Source: CAVVVS01 sp963751355
GTDB lineage: Bacteria > Bacteroidota > Ignavibacteria > Ignavibacteriales > Ignavibacteriaceae
DNA: 64,000 bases
Direction: 5' to 3'
Assembly (NCBI GenBank): GCA_963751355.1
Contig: CAVVVS010000102.1
Location: 3,214-67,213, forward strand
A model generated the notes under the pieces. It had not been told where the DNA came from. It saw nothing but the letters and a program-made list of their open reading frames with translations, and ran no database searches. Within the stretch, counting starts at the first letter, position 1. Every line of letters starts with the position of its first letter. Made by a program: the position numbers and the translations under genes. Positions 38,292 through 48,198 of this stretch are shown one piece after another.

Positions 38292-38831
38292 TTAAAGGAT
38301 TTTACCTTCAGATTGAATTCTAATAATCAATTCAGCTATTTCTCTGAAAGCCCCGTTTCCGCCACTATTTGAACAAATATAATCAGCAAGTTCTTTTATC
38401 TCTTCAAAAGCATCAGAAGGACATGCAGTAAAGCCAACAAGTTTCATAATTTCTTTGTCGTTTACATCATCACCAATATATGCAATATTTTCAGAATTTA
38501 GTTCTAATTTTTTAAGGATCTCGGATAGTAGTAAATGTTTCTGTTTAACTCCTAAATACAATTCTTTTATTAACAATTTTTCGGCTCTTTTTTTTACGGA
38601 ACCCGACGATTCACCGGTGATGATACCGGTCTCAATTCCCAAAATATTATGCAGTCTTTCAACTCCCATCCCATCTCTTATAGAGAATCTCTTCATTTCT
38701 TCTCCTCTTGCGGAATAATAAACACCGCTGTCTGTAAGCACTCCATCGTTATCGGTCAATACAAATTTCACTTTTTTTATCTTCTCAATTATCCCGGGTT
38801 TTTGCTTCAAATTGAATCTTTTTTGAGCCAT
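38292..38831 (-). CDS. kdsC: KDO-8-phosphate phosphatase, KdsC-like HAD enzyme
   Basis: 179 residues. HAD-fold with DND (Asp27, Asp29) in FVLTDNDGVLTD as nucleophile and acid/base residues, ITGESS motif II and YIGDDVNDKEIM motif IV. Size and motifs fit the capless tetrameric KdsC family, which removes phosphate from KDO-8-phosphate in LPS core synthesis. It is followed on the minus strand by the arginine block and lies divergent from the LD-carboxypeptidase. AAAGG precedes the ATG. Confidence 0.87.
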   Translation of the reverse strand: MAQKRFNLKQKPGIIEKIKKVKFVLTDNDGVLTDSGVYYSARGEEMKRFSIRDGMGVERLHNILGIETGIITGESSGSVKKRAEKLLIKELYLGVKQKHLLLSEILKKLELNSENIAYIGDDVNDKEIMKLVGFTACPSDAFEEIKELADYICSNSGGNGAFREIAELIIRIQSEGKIL

Positions 38832-38941
38832 TCTGATGTACCTTTCTAATCTCTTGTAAACAAAGAATTTGTAAGAATAAAAATGATTTTGTAATTTAAG
38901 TTAAATTTTAATAAACTAACAGCCATAAAGAGCGAGGATTT

Positions 38942-39886
38942 ATGAAAATAGTTAAACCGAAAAAACTTGCAAAAGGGGATTTAATTGGGATAATCTCGCC
39001 GGCATCTTCACCCGATGAATTATCAAAAATTGAAAGTGGAGTAAAATATTTGGAGAACATTGGATACCGGGTAGAAGTTGGCAAAAATGTAGGTAAGTAT
39101 CTGGGTTATCTTGCAGGAAATGATGAGGAAAGACTGGAAGATCTCCATTATATGTTCGGGAAAAAAGAAATAAAAGCTATTATTTGTGTTAGAGGGGGGT
39201 ACGGAAGTCCACGCATTTTGGATAAAATTAATTACAAACTAATTCAAAATAATCCGAAAATATTTGTCGGATATAGTGATATAACAGCATTACAAATGGC
39301 ATTTTTAAATAAAACCGGACTAGTAACATTTGCCGGACCAATGCTGGCTGTTGATTTTTATGATGATGTAAGTCCTTTCACGGAGGAAATGTTCTGGGCA
39401 TTAGTAACTTCGAATAAAAAGTATGGTAAAATTCAGCCGCCCGGAGATGAAAAAATATTTTCTCTTACCAAAGGAATGTCTAAGGGAAGAATCATCGGTG
39501 GGAACCTGGCATTAATAGATTCGTTGATAGGTACTTCATATCTACCTCCTGTGAAAGATAAAATATTGCTGCTCGAAGAAGTCGGTGAACTGCCGTACCG
39601 CATCGATCGGATGCTGAATCATTTACGGCTGGCTAATGTATTCAGTCAATTGAACGGAGCTATATTAGGAGCATTTACCGACTGCAACGAAAGTGATCCT
39701 TCAAAACGTACATTGACCTTAGGTGAAGTTGTTGCGGATTATTTTGATCATATGAAATTTCCTGTAGTATATAACTTCAAACATGGACATATAAAGGACA
39801 GTATCACAATTCCTTTCGGGGTTACCGTTAAAGTAAATTCTTCGAGAAGTAATGTTGAGATAATGGAAGGTGCGGTTATAAACTAA
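38942..39886 (+). CDS. LD-carboxypeptidase, MccF/S66 family
   Basis: 314 residues. S66 serine peptidase: RGGYGSPRIL, then the nucleophile Ser112 in FVGYSDITALQ, a catalytic Glu in LLLEEVGELPYRIDRML and a His in FNFKHGHIKDSI. Such enzymes remove the terminal D-Ala from murein tetrapeptides during cell-wall recycling (LdcA) or hydrolyse microcin C (MccF). In this general setting LD-carboxypeptidase is more likely. No signal peptide; cytoplasmic. Divergent from kdsC with a 110-bp gap. Confidence 0.88.
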   Translation: MKIVKPKKLAKGDLIGIISPASSPDELSKIESGVKYLENIGYRVEVGKNVGKYLGYLAGNDEERLEDLHYMFGKKEIKAIICVRGGYGSPRILDKINYKLIQNNPKIFVGYSDITALQMAFLNKTGLVTFAGPMLAVDFYDDVSPFTEEMFWALVTSNKKYGKIQPPGDEKIFSLTKGMSKGRIIGGNLALIDSLIGTSYLPPVKDKILLLEEVGELPYRIDRMLNHLRLANVFSQLNGAILGAFTDCNESDPSKRTLTLGEVVADYFDHMKFPVVYNFKHGHIKDSITIPFGVTVKVNSSRSNVEIMEGAVIN

Positions 39887-39966
39887 AATTAATTTTATAA
39901 TATTTCATTTTTCTTCTTTGCGATATTTATGAAATTTAAATAGACGTTTAGCAATTAACACAAGTT

Positions 39967-40797
39967 CTAACTTTTTATATGCGTTATATACTTCCCGTCA
40001 AATTTTTTCTTAGCGTTTTGTGCTGTAACTAAATTAGGAAATATCCCGAATAATGATGAACCACTGCCGGACATTAATGCGAATAATGCACCGGATTTAT
40101 ATAATTGTTGTTTTATTTGTTTAATGGCAGAATACCTTTGGAATACCGGGATTTCGAAATCATTTTGAATTTTCTGCTTGAGTATTTTAAAATCAGGTTC
40201 TACTGTACCGTCTAATTCGGATAAATCAAAAACCGGTTTTTTGGGAATGATATTCCTATATGCCCATTTAGTGGAAACGTGAATGTTCGGGGTAACCAGT
40301 AAAATTGGAAAATTAATATTGAAATTAAATTCTCGTAATATTTCTCCTCTTGAACCTGCTAAAGAAGGGACAGGGTTAATAAAAAAGGGTACATCCGAAC
40401 CGATTTCCATGGCAAATTTTCTTAGCTGATCGGCAGTTAGTTTTAATTTAAACAGCTTATTTAAAGCTAATAAAGTTGCAGCAGCATCGGAACTCCCTCC
40501 GCCGAGTCCGGCTCCCATCGGGATGCTTTTTTGAAGAAAAATCTCAAGATTGAAAGATTTATTAAACTGATTCTCAAGTACTCTAATGGCTTTGGTTATT
40601 AAATTATCCTCCGTATTTCTGAGGGAGTCTACGTTGCATATAATTGTGGTATGAGTAGATTTTTTGAATTCAATATAATCAAAAAAATCAATAGGATAGA
40701 AAATACTGATTATGTCGTGAAACCCGTCATCTCTTTTTTTGACTACATTCAGTCCGAAATTGATTTTTGCAGGAGTCTTAATTTCTAATTTTTCCAT
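39967..40797 (-). CDS. ispE: 4-diphosphocytidyl-2-C-methyl-D-erythritol kinase
   Basis: 276 residues, a GHMP kinase. The ATP-binding loop is PMGAGLGGGSSDAAATL; KINFGLNVVKKRDDGFH and LMSGSGSSLFG are also family-specific. It acts in the non-mevalonate isoprenoid pathway in the cytoplasm. The start overlaps the end of the methyltransferase gene by 20 bp. Confidence 0.95.
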   Translation of the reverse strand: MEKLEIKTPAKINFGLNVVKKRDDGFHDIISIFYPIDFFDYIEFKKSTHTTIICNVDSLRNTEDNLITKAIRVLENQFNKSFNLEIFLQKSIPMGAGLGGGSSDAAATLLALNKLFKLKLTADQLRKFAMEIGSDVPFFINPVPSLAGSRGEILREFNFNINFPILLVTPNIHVSTKWAYRNIIPKKPVFDLSELDGTVEPDFKILKQKIQNDFEIPVFQRYSAIKQIKQQLYKSGALFALMSGSGSSLFGIFPNLVTAQNAKKKFDGKYITHIKS

Positions 40798-41677
40798 ATA
40801 TTATACTTTTAATTTCCTTAATATGCTCCGGTCCTGAGCCGCAGCAGGCACCTATGAATGAGGGTTTTTTATTTAATATTTCTTTTACGTATTTAGCATA
40901 TTCTAATGGGGGAATACCGCATTTTATATTTTCATCGGTATAATTACCTGAACCGCAATTAAGGTAAGTTCCCCAATTATAATTAATATTATTTCGCTCT
41001 AATAATTTCATAAACAAATTTGGATAAACACAGTTCACACCAATTCCCAACGGGTTATAATCAGAAATCAACTTTACCGCATCGTCAAAATTCTCACCGC
41101 TTAACAATGTCAAATTTTCATTAAGGAATAAGCTCATAACATACGGGATATCATTTTTTGCACAATGTTCGCAAATTATTTTAATTTCATCGAAGTGACT
41201 TTGAGTTTCGTTTAATATAAAGTGAGCTCCATTTTCCATTAATAAATTTAAATGCTTCTGATGATTATTTTCGAGCTCTTTTTTTGTTAACTTTCTTTCG
41301 ATTTGGTAGCAATCCTCAGCGGGAGCATTTGAGCCGGCAATAAAAACCGGCAAACTTTCAACAGCTTCGGCTGCAATTTTTAGGCTCATTTTTACTAGTC
41401 CATTTTCGTTTTTAATTCCGTATTCGGAAAGTGCAGCGGGATTTGTTCTAAATGTGTTTGTAGTAATAATATCAGCCCCTGCATTGATATACTCTTTGTG
41501 CACTTCCAATACAACATCCGGATTGGTTTTATTCGCCATCGACATCCACAGCGGACCTTCGGTTTTGAGTCCCTTTTGCTGTAAAAGGCTGCCCATTGCA
41601 CCGTCTAAAATTAGAGGTCTGTTTATTCTTCTGAATAATGAAAGAGGATTTATATTTTTAATTAAATCCAACATCAT
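40778..41677 (-). CDS. Homocysteine S-methyltransferase-family protein
   Basis: 299 residues. Zinc-dependent methyltransferase fold (ILDGAMGSLLQQKG near the N-terminus; zinc Cys in GIGVNCVYPN and the Cys pair in GACCGSGPEHI). The family includes MmuM, BHMT and the N-terminal module of MetH. This is a stand-alone domain, so the methyl donor (betaine, S-methylmethionine or a corrinoid protein) cannot be told. Overlaps the glycosyltransferase gene by 4 bp and ispE by 20 bp. Confidence 0.85.
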   Translation of the reverse strand: MMLDLIKNINPLSLFRRINRPLILDGAMGSLLQQKGLKTEGPLWMSMANKTNPDVVLEVHKEYINAGADIITTNTFRTNPAALSEYGIKNENGLVKMSLKIAAEAVESLPVFIAGSNAPAEDCYQIERKLTKKELENNHQKHLNLLMENGAHFILNETQSHFDEIKIICEHCAKNDIPYVMSLFLNENLTLLSGENFDDAVKLISDYNPLGIGVNCVYPNLFMKLLERNNINYNWGTYLNCGSGNYTDENIKCGIPPLEYAKYVKEILNKKPSFIGACCGSGPEHIKEIKSIIYGKIRN

Positions 41678-42813
41678 TTTAATTCTTTTACGGATTGATA
41701 CTGAAGTTCAACTTCTTTAACCATCCAATCCATGTCAATCATCTGAATGCATTCCAGATTATACGGACAAACTTTTTTCCAGCAGGGTGAACAAAATAAA
41801 TCTTTTTGATAGAGTTTAATTCCTCTGTCATAAAGGTCGATTTCCGACCAGCAGCTAACTCCGAACCACGCAATCACATATTTTTTTAGTGCAATAGCGA
41901 TGTGCATCCCGAATGAATCACCTGTTATAACAACATCGGCTAAATTTTCAAAACAAATGCCTCTACGTACTCCTTCGGTGGTGGGAGTATTTATAATTTT
42001 ATCTTTAAAGTGTGAGAAAATTTCATTATTTCTTTGCGTATCTTCAGGTCCGCCTAAAAGAATGATTTTGTATTTATTCCGCTCAATTAATTTTTGAATT
42101 AAATAAACATGCTGTTCAATTGTCATTTTTTTATTTGGATAAAGGTTCGAACAGCCGGTGTTAAATCCTACGACAAAATCATTATCCCGAATCCCAACCG
42201 ATTTTTTATAATCTTCAATAAAAGTAAGTTCTTCACTTGTGAAATTAAAAACATACTCATCACGGCTATTCTCAAGTTCGAATGTTTCCGCTAAATAATC
42301 CTGCCCGGTTCTTATATTCTCTTTAAATTTTAAATGATCATCCATTCCCAAATTGTAATTATAATAAGCACCTTCATTCATAGGAATGATCTTACCGTCT
42401 TTATTCAAGCCGAAGCCAAGCTTATTTTTTGAATTCAGCGAGTTCAAGAGAGCGCATGATCTTTGCGATTTATCCACATTCATTACATAATCAAATTCCA
42501 TTTCTTTTAGAATAGGAATAGATTCGGCATCATAAGAAAATACTTTATCGATGTATTGATTATTGTAGAGCAGAGGAGCAGCCGCTTTAAGAGTTACCCA
42601 ATATATTGTAGATTCGGGAAACTTCTTTTTAAGCGAAGGCAATTGTGCTGTTGTCATCAGAACATCGCCCATAGCATCAAAATTTATTATTAGGATTTTT
42701 TCCCCGATCGGTAAGTCATCTTTACAGCCATCAACCCAGCAATTATGGTCCGGGTAGCAAGGTTTATATCCGGTGAATCGTTTGCATGCAGGAATTTTAT
42801 ATTTTTCTGGCAT
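41674..42813 (-). CDS. GT9-family (heptosyltransferase-like) glycosyltransferase with two cysteine clusters
   Basis: 379 residues. GT9 fold with the N-terminal FDAMGDVLMTTAQLP, GFNTGCSNLYPNKKMT and the sugar-nucleotide-binding GDSFGMHIAIAL. Unlike standard heptosyltransferases it has an N-terminal Cys cluster (Cys10, 19, 25, 30) and, near the C-terminus, CSPCWKKVCPYNLEC. The latter CxxC..CP..EC form is shared with the GT9 gene at 44137. It probably adds a sugar in LPS core or O-antigen; the sugar is unknown. Confidence 0.8.
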   Translation of the reverse strand: MPEKYKIPACKRFTGYKPCYPDHNCWVDGCKDDLPIGEKILIINFDAMGDVLMTTAQLPSLKKKFPESTIYWVTLKAAAPLLYNNQYIDKVFSYDAESIPILKEMEFDYVMNVDKSQRSCALLNSLNSKNKLGFGLNKDGKIIPMNEGAYYNYNLGMDDHLKFKENIRTGQDYLAETFELENSRDEYVFNFTSEELTFIEDYKKSVGIRDNDFVVGFNTGCSNLYPNKKMTIEQHVYLIQKLIERNKYKIILLGGPEDTQRNNEIFSHFKDKIINTPTTEGVRRGICFENLADVVITGDSFGMHIAIALKKYVIAWFGVSCWSEIDLYDRGIKLYQKDLFCSPCWKKVCPYNLECIQMIDMDWMVKEVELQYQSVKELK

Positions 42814-43075
42814 TGTAAAATGTTATTAATTTTATTGGAAAAGATAGCTATTTAATTATTTCCTATCAATCTAATTTAAGACTTGACGAGACTTATTTTT
42901 TATACAGAAATTTCAAAAATTATTTTTTCAAAAATTATTGCTTAGTAATAAGTGACTGAAATAATTTTTTAAGCATTCTGGAAAATTTATGAACTAATTT
43001 AAATATCATTTACACAGAGATTAAAGGGACATTATTGAAAACCACTAAGAAATTAAATAGACGCTAAAAACTTTT

Positions 43076-44140
43076 TTACGTGATAAAATTTATTTGACGA
43101 ATAAATTGATCGAGTTTTTTCCCAACTTCCTCGTATGAAATATTCTCAAGGGTCGGTTCCTCTGTTATAACACAATCAAACTGAGTATTGTAAGCAGACC
43201 ATATCATATCTTTAGTGTTGTACTTAACATAAATTCCAAACACCGGAATATTATTCGCTGAAGCTATATGAACTGCGGCTGTATCGGGAGTAATCAGCAG
43301 ACCTAACTTTGCAATCATTGCTGCAAATTCATCAAATGATTCGGAATAAAATATTTTTGTTTTTCCCACGGATATTTCCTTCGCAAGATTAAAATCATCC
43401 GGTGCCGATAATAGCAAAAGATTTACATCTAACTTTCCCAAATCTTTAAGCAATTGTCGAAACTTATCAACTCCCCAAAACCTTGCTTTGCTGCCCGCAG
43501 ATATATTTATGCCAATAATTATTTTAGTTGTATTTAAATTCCCTTTAATAAATTTGTCTACAATGTTTTTAGCTTTTTCTGAAGGATAAAAATAAACCTT
43601 TGCATTATCGATTCTGCCAGGTTCAATATTGAAAAAGTTTGCGAGATTCATCATTCTATCGATAATGTGAATTTTCGTGGAATCCAAACGCTTTACTGTT
43701 TTTGTATAAATAGTTTTGTTTTCCTTTTCTAATCCAAATTTATTTTTTGCACCGCTCATTGCAATTAAAAAACTGACCGTAGTAGAAACGTCATCATGCA
43801 AATCCACTACAGTTTGAATATCTTCATCCTTAATATATTTTAATACCTCAAAAATTCCTTTTATTCCCTTATTAAAAATTTTAACAAAATCTACATCCGG
43901 ATTTTTATCAAAGACAAAATAATTTTTCTTATCCGCTAATACATATGTTTTACATTTAACTCTTTGTTTAATCTCGTGAAGTAGGGGAGTGGTAACCAGG
44001 GCATCACCTATTCGGTTTAATCTGATAAACAACACTTTAGAAAATTCTTCATCCATGTTTGTATTAATTTCACGCACAGGATAAAATAAAAGTAAAACTT
44101 TTAGAAAAATATTTTTAAGAAAAAATTCTAGTTTTTTCAT
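43076..44140 (-). CDS. GT9-family glycosyltransferase (heptosyltransferase-like)
   Basis: 354 residues. FIRLNRIGDALVTTPLLHEI and ISAGSKARFWGVDKF, GLLITPDTAAVHIASA fit the GT9 heptosyltransferase family (ADP-heptose:LPS). It lacks the C-terminal CPYNxEC cluster seen in the two other GT9 proteins here. The gene overlaps the next GT9 gene by 4 bp (ATGA), so they form a pair. Confidence 0.82.
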   Translation of the reverse strand: MKKLEFFLKNIFLKVLLLFYPVREINTNMDEEFSKVLFIRLNRIGDALVTTPLLHEIKQRVKCKTYVLADKKNYFVFDKNPDVDFVKIFNKGIKGIFEVLKYIKDEDIQTVVDLHDDVSTTVSFLIAMSGAKNKFGLEKENKTIYTKTVKRLDSTKIHIIDRMMNLANFFNIEPGRIDNAKVYFYPSEKAKNIVDKFIKGNLNTTKIIIGINISAGSKARFWGVDKFRQLLKDLGKLDVNLLLLSAPDDFNLAKEISVGKTKIFYSESFDEFAAMIAKLGLLITPDTAAVHIASANNIPVFGIYVKYNTKDMIWSAYNTQFDCVITEEPTLENISYEEVGKKLDQFIRQINFIT

Positions 44141-45171
44141 AACCGGGCAGCGGGTATCTTATTTCTTTGAATTAACTCGTCAACTTTATCGAGGACTATT
44201 TCATTTGAGAGTTGTAAAAAGCATTCGTGATTATATGGACAAGTTTGCCGGTTGCATATAATACAGAACAAATCTTTTTTTATTACATAGTCTGAGGTCT
44301 CCGAATAAGGACCATGTTTTTCGGGATTCGTCGGTCCGAATATACCCAAAGTGGGTTTGCCCAGTGCAGCAGATATATGCATAGGACCGGAATCGTTAGC
44401 CAGTATAAAATCGCAGTTACTAATAAGTCCCGACAATTGACTTACACTTGTAACAGGGGCTAATTCGGTTTGATCGGGAAGTTTTTGCTTAATAAAAGTT
44501 GCATCGTTTTCATCACCGGGTCCCCATAAAATTAAATATTTTGCAGAATATTTTTGTGCAATAGATTTGCATATCTCAACCCATTTTTCCGCATCGCATC
44601 TTTTAGAAGCCCATCCTCCCGAAGGGACAATTCCAAACAAAATATCATCCTGCAAACTTTTACTTTTAATAAACGTTTTCGCAAAATTATCATCATCCTC
44701 GTTAACATAATAATGAATCCGTTTTGAAATTACCGGGACACCTAACGGTTTAAGCAATTCAAGATTATGTTCTGCAGAATGGTATTTACCCCTTTCCGAT
44801 GTTGCCGGCAGATTATAAGCGTATTTCCGTCCTCTGTATGCGAAACCTACCCTGTATTTTATTCCCGATAAAAAAGTGATTTGAGCAGAACGTGGATTTG
44901 ACCACATATCAATGATTAAATCATATTTCCCTTTTCTTAATCTAAGTGCGGCTTTTAAGGGAAATTCTTTTTTCTCAATAGTTAAAACTTTATTTACCAG
45001 AGGATTGTTTTTTAATGCATCTTTTGCAAATTCTTCGGTAAGATAATCAATTTCTGCGGAAGAGAAATATGAATGCAAATTTTCCAGTACTATGGTCGAG
45101 AGAACAATATCACCAATCCCTCTTGGCTTAAAGCATAATATTTTTTTAACTTTTGTTTTGTTGTATTTCAT
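44137..45171 (-). CDS. GT9-family glycosyltransferase (heptosyltransferase-like)
   Basis: 344 residues. CFKPRGIGDIVLSTIVLEN (N-terminal GT9 motif), GIVPSGGWASKRCDAEKW and ANDSGPMHISAALGKP. C-terminal CIICNRQTCPYNHEC gives four Cys as in the protein from 41674. These motifs are typical of WaaF/RfaF-like LPS heptosyltransferases. Probably acts in LPS core synthesis on the inner face of the inner membrane. Confidence 0.83.
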   Translation of the reverse strand: MKYNKTKVKKILCFKPRGIGDIVLSTIVLENLHSYFSSAEIDYLTEEFAKDALKNNPLVNKVLTIEKKEFPLKAALRLRKGKYDLIIDMWSNPRSAQITFLSGIKYRVGFAYRGRKYAYNLPATSERGKYHSAEHNLELLKPLGVPVISKRIHYYVNEDDDNFAKTFIKSKSLQDDILFGIVPSGGWASKRCDAEKWVEICKSIAQKYSAKYLILWGPGDENDATFIKQKLPDQTELAPVTSVSQLSGLISNCDFILANDSGPMHISAALGKPTLGIFGPTNPEKHGPYSETSDYVIKKDLFCIICNRQTCPYNHECFLQLSNEIVLDKVDELIQRNKIPAARL

Positions 45172-45194
45172 CTCAAAGATAATTATTTAAGTAA

Positions 45195-45300
45195 CTTTTC
45201 TCCGTGGTTCTTTGTGCTCTTCTCCGTGTACTTTGTGTAACGTTTGTTTAAGAAAGGGGACACAGAGTGCACAAAGGAATCACCGAGAGCCACAAAGAAT
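45195..45300. repeat. Imperfect inverted repeat of CTCCGTGG / CTTTGTG words
   Basis: Between polA (stop at 45352) and the GT9 gene (start at 45171). The left arm (45195-45238) is composed of the words TCTCCGTGGTTCTTTGTG and TCTCCGTGTACTTTGTGT, and the right arm (45260-45298) of ACACAGAGTGCACAAAGG and CACCGAGAGCCACAAAG, roughly its reverse complement. A transcript could fold into a long imperfect hairpin. The word pattern is typical of an interspersed repeat seen between genes in many environmental bacteria (recognised by eye only). A degenerate trace (ACACAGAGA) occurs at 43012-43020. Confidence 0.55.
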
Positions 45301-45351
45301 TTAAATGTTTATATTTAACTAAATTCATACGATCCTTTAAATTCAGCATTA

Positions 45352-48120
45352 TTAATGTGCATCTAGCCAGTTAACTCCGGTACCGGTTTCAACTAAGATC
45401 GGGACTTTCATCGGCATAGACTTTTCCATTAATTCCTTAACCATCGGTGTAATTTCGTCAACTTCATCCTTATGAGCATCAAATAAAAGTTCATCATGTA
45501 CCTGCAGTACCATTTTAGTTTTTACTTTCATTTTTTGCAATTGTTTTTGAATATTGATCATCGCAATTTTGATCATATCTGCGGCTGTGCCTTGAATTGG
45601 CATGTTAATCGCGACCCTTTCTTCAAATTGTCTCACCACCCGGTTGCTGCTGTTAATATTTTTTAAGAACCTTCGTCTTCCCATTAAGGTTTCCGCATAT
45701 CCTTTCTCACGCGCCTTATTAACGGAATCTTCCATGTAATTGCTAACTTTTTTGAATGTATTAAAGTATGTCTCAATAATTTCTTTAGCGTGCGTTTGAG
45801 TAACACCTAACCTTGTCTTCAACCCGAACGGACCAATACCGTAAAGAATTCCAAAATTTACTTCTTTTGCTTTTCGTCTCATATCGGGAGTAACCTCTTC
45901 GGGTGGAACCATAAATACCAGCGCCGCAGTGCTTCGGTGAATGTCCTCGCCGTTTTTAAATGCTTTAGTCAAACCTTCGTCACCGCAGATACTAGCTAAA
46001 ATTCTAAGTTCAATTTGACTGTAATCGGCACTTAGTAATACATGGTTTTTATCTCTTGGTACAAAGGCTTTTCTGATTTCCTTCCCCATTTCCGTGCGGA
46101 TCGGTATGTTTTGTAAATTCGGATCATTACTCGATAATCTTCCTGTTGAAGCTACGGTTTGATTAAAACTTGTATGTATTCTGTTTGTCTTTGGATTGAT
46201 TAAATTCGGCAGCGAATCTGCATAAGTCGATTTTAATTTTGATACCTGCCGGTAATCAAGTATATACTCTACTATTTCATGTTCACCTTTTATTGCTTCA
46301 AGAGATCTGGCATCAGTGGAGAAACCTGTTTTAGTTTTTTTCCCGGTTTTTAGCCCGAGTTTATCAAAAAGTATTTTCTGTAATTGCTGAGGGGAATTTA
46401 TATTAAATTCTTCACCTGCAACCGAATAGATTTTATTGGTGTAGTTATCAAGCAGAATCTGTAAATCCTTGCTTAAATCATTAAGTGCTTTTTTGTCAAT
46501 TCTTATTCCTTCTCTTTCCATATCCTCAAGAACAGGCACCAAAGGAAATTCTATATCGTATGCAATCTTCGTCAATTTATTCTTCTTAATTTCTTTGTCG
46601 AGTATTTCATACAACCTGTAGGTGATATCCGAGTCCTCTGCGGAATAGTGAGAAAGCTGCTCCAAATCTACATCAAATATTTTTGAAGGATCCTTTTTGT
46701 TCCCTATTAATTCGGAAAGGGGAATAGGTTTATATTTTAAATATTTAACCGAAAGATCATCCATCCCGTGTTTCTGATCGGGATCTATCACATAACTTGC
46801 CAGCATTGTATCAAAATAAAAATTGTTTACTTCAATCCCTTGACTTAAAAGAACTGAAATATCAAATTTTCCATTTTGACAAACCTTTTTGATTTTTTTG
46901 TTGGCAAAAATCGAAGTGAAAATTGATTTGAATTCTTTTAAGCTCAATCTATCCGATAGATCTTTTGCAAAAAGGTCATCCTGAGTTTCAAACGGATTGA
47001 TAGCGACAAAATATCCTTCGTCTATTTTTGTCGAAAAAGAAACGCCTGCTAACTTTAATGTGAAATGATCCAGCCCATCGGTTTCCGTATCAAAAACAAA
47101 AAGATCTTGTTTGTTTAATTTTTCGGCTAATGCTTTTGCATCTTTTGGATTGTTAATTAATTTGTATTTTACTTTTCCCTTGTCGAACTCGGATATCTCA
47201 TCCTGAGTTTCATTCTCGATACTGTCTATTTTATCCGCTGAATCATAAATGCTGAGAATTTTGTTGAAAAGGTTTTTAAACTCAAGCTCAATAAATATCG
47301 AACGAATAGCATTAAAATCAGGCTTTGAAAATTTAGCTGCTTCAAAATCAAAATCCAGAGGAACTTCGCAGTAAATAGTTGCCAATTCTTTGGACAAAAA
47401 CGCGTTCTCTTTCCCTTCAATTAATTTATTCTTTAATCCTTTTTTATCTATTTCATCGATATGTTCATATAAATTTTCTACTGAACCATATTCCTGAATC
47501 AATGGAATTGCTGTTTTTGGTCCGATTCCGGCAACCCCGGGAATATCATCTGATTTATCACCGATTAAAGCCAAATAATCTATCATCTGTGGAGGTTCGA
47601 AGCCGAAGTCCTCATTTACTTTATCAACATCTATGATTATAATTTCATCGGTTGTTTTGCCGGGCTTAATTATTTTTACATTTTTAGTCACCATCTGGTT
47701 ATAATCTTTATCGGGCGTAATGACATATGATTCCAATCCTTCTTTTTCCGCTTTTTTTACTGCTGTGCCTACTATATCATCAGCTTCGTAGCGGGGTAGA
47801 ATATAAATGGGAATATTAAGCGACTCAATGATTTGTTTAATCCTATCAATCTGCGGAATCATATCATCGGGAATCTTCGCCCTTGTAGATTTGTATAGCT
47901 CGTACCTTTCGTGCCTAAATGTTTTTTCTTTGGAATCGAATGCAACGGCAATGTAATCCGGTTTATTTTCTTCGAGAATTTTCAACAATTGAGTAATAAA
48001 ACCGTACACTGCTGAGGTGGGTTCTCCTTTGGAGGTTGCCAGGGGACGATTGATAAAAGCAAAGTATGCTTTATAAGCAAGCGCCATGGCATCAATGATA
48101 ATAAACTTTTTCTTCTTCAT
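45352..48120 (-). CDS. polA: DNA polymerase I
   Basis: 922 residues, normal. Three parts: 5' nuclease (1-290, IDAMALAYKAYFAF, YEADDIVGTA), 3'-5' proofreading exonuclease with its acidic residues intact (FVFDTETDGL, NGKFDISVLL, YSAEDSDITYRL), and the family A polymerase with motif A LLSADYSQIELRIL, motif B RRKAKEVNFGILYG and motif C QVHDELLFD. Fills gaps and removes RNA primers. The active exonuclease matters because some bacterial Pol I proteins have lost it. Confidence 0.97.
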   Translation of the reverse strand: MKKKKFIIIDAMALAYKAYFAFINRPLATSKGEPTSAVYGFITQLLKILEENKPDYIAVAFDSKEKTFRHERYELYKSTRAKIPDDMIPQIDRIKQIIESLNIPIYILPRYEADDIVGTAVKKAEKEGLESYVITPDKDYNQMVTKNVKIIKPGKTTDEIIIIDVDKVNEDFGFEPPQMIDYLALIGDKSDDIPGVAGIGPKTAIPLIQEYGSVENLYEHIDEIDKKGLKNKLIEGKENAFLSKELATIYCEVPLDFDFEAAKFSKPDFNAIRSIFIELEFKNLFNKILSIYDSADKIDSIENETQDEISEFDKGKVKYKLINNPKDAKALAEKLNKQDLFVFDTETDGLDHFTLKLAGVSFSTKIDEGYFVAINPFETQDDLFAKDLSDRLSLKEFKSIFTSIFANKKIKKVCQNGKFDISVLLSQGIEVNNFYFDTMLASYVIDPDQKHGMDDLSVKYLKYKPIPLSELIGNKKDPSKIFDVDLEQLSHYSAEDSDITYRLYEILDKEIKKNKLTKIAYDIEFPLVPVLEDMEREGIRIDKKALNDLSKDLQILLDNYTNKIYSVAGEEFNINSPQQLQKILFDKLGLKTGKKTKTGFSTDARSLEAIKGEHEIVEYILDYRQVSKLKSTYADSLPNLINPKTNRIHTSFNQTVASTGRLSSNDPNLQNIPIRTEMGKEIRKAFVPRDKNHVLLSADYSQIELRILASICGDEGLTKAFKNGEDIHRSTAALVFMVPPEEVTPDMRRKAKEVNFGILYGIGPFGLKTRLGVTQTHAKEIIETYFNTFKKVSNYMEDSVNKAREKGYAETLMGRRRFLKNINSSNRVVRQFEERVAINMPIQGTAADMIKIAMINIQKQLQKMKVKTKMVLQVHDELLFDAHKDEVDEITPMVKELMEKSMPMKVPILVETGTGVNWLDAH

Positions 48121-48198
48121 TATTTTAATTTTGTTTAGATAAGGATTCTAAGTGTAATTGTAATAATAATTAAATTTCATCTTTTTCTATAGTCATTT

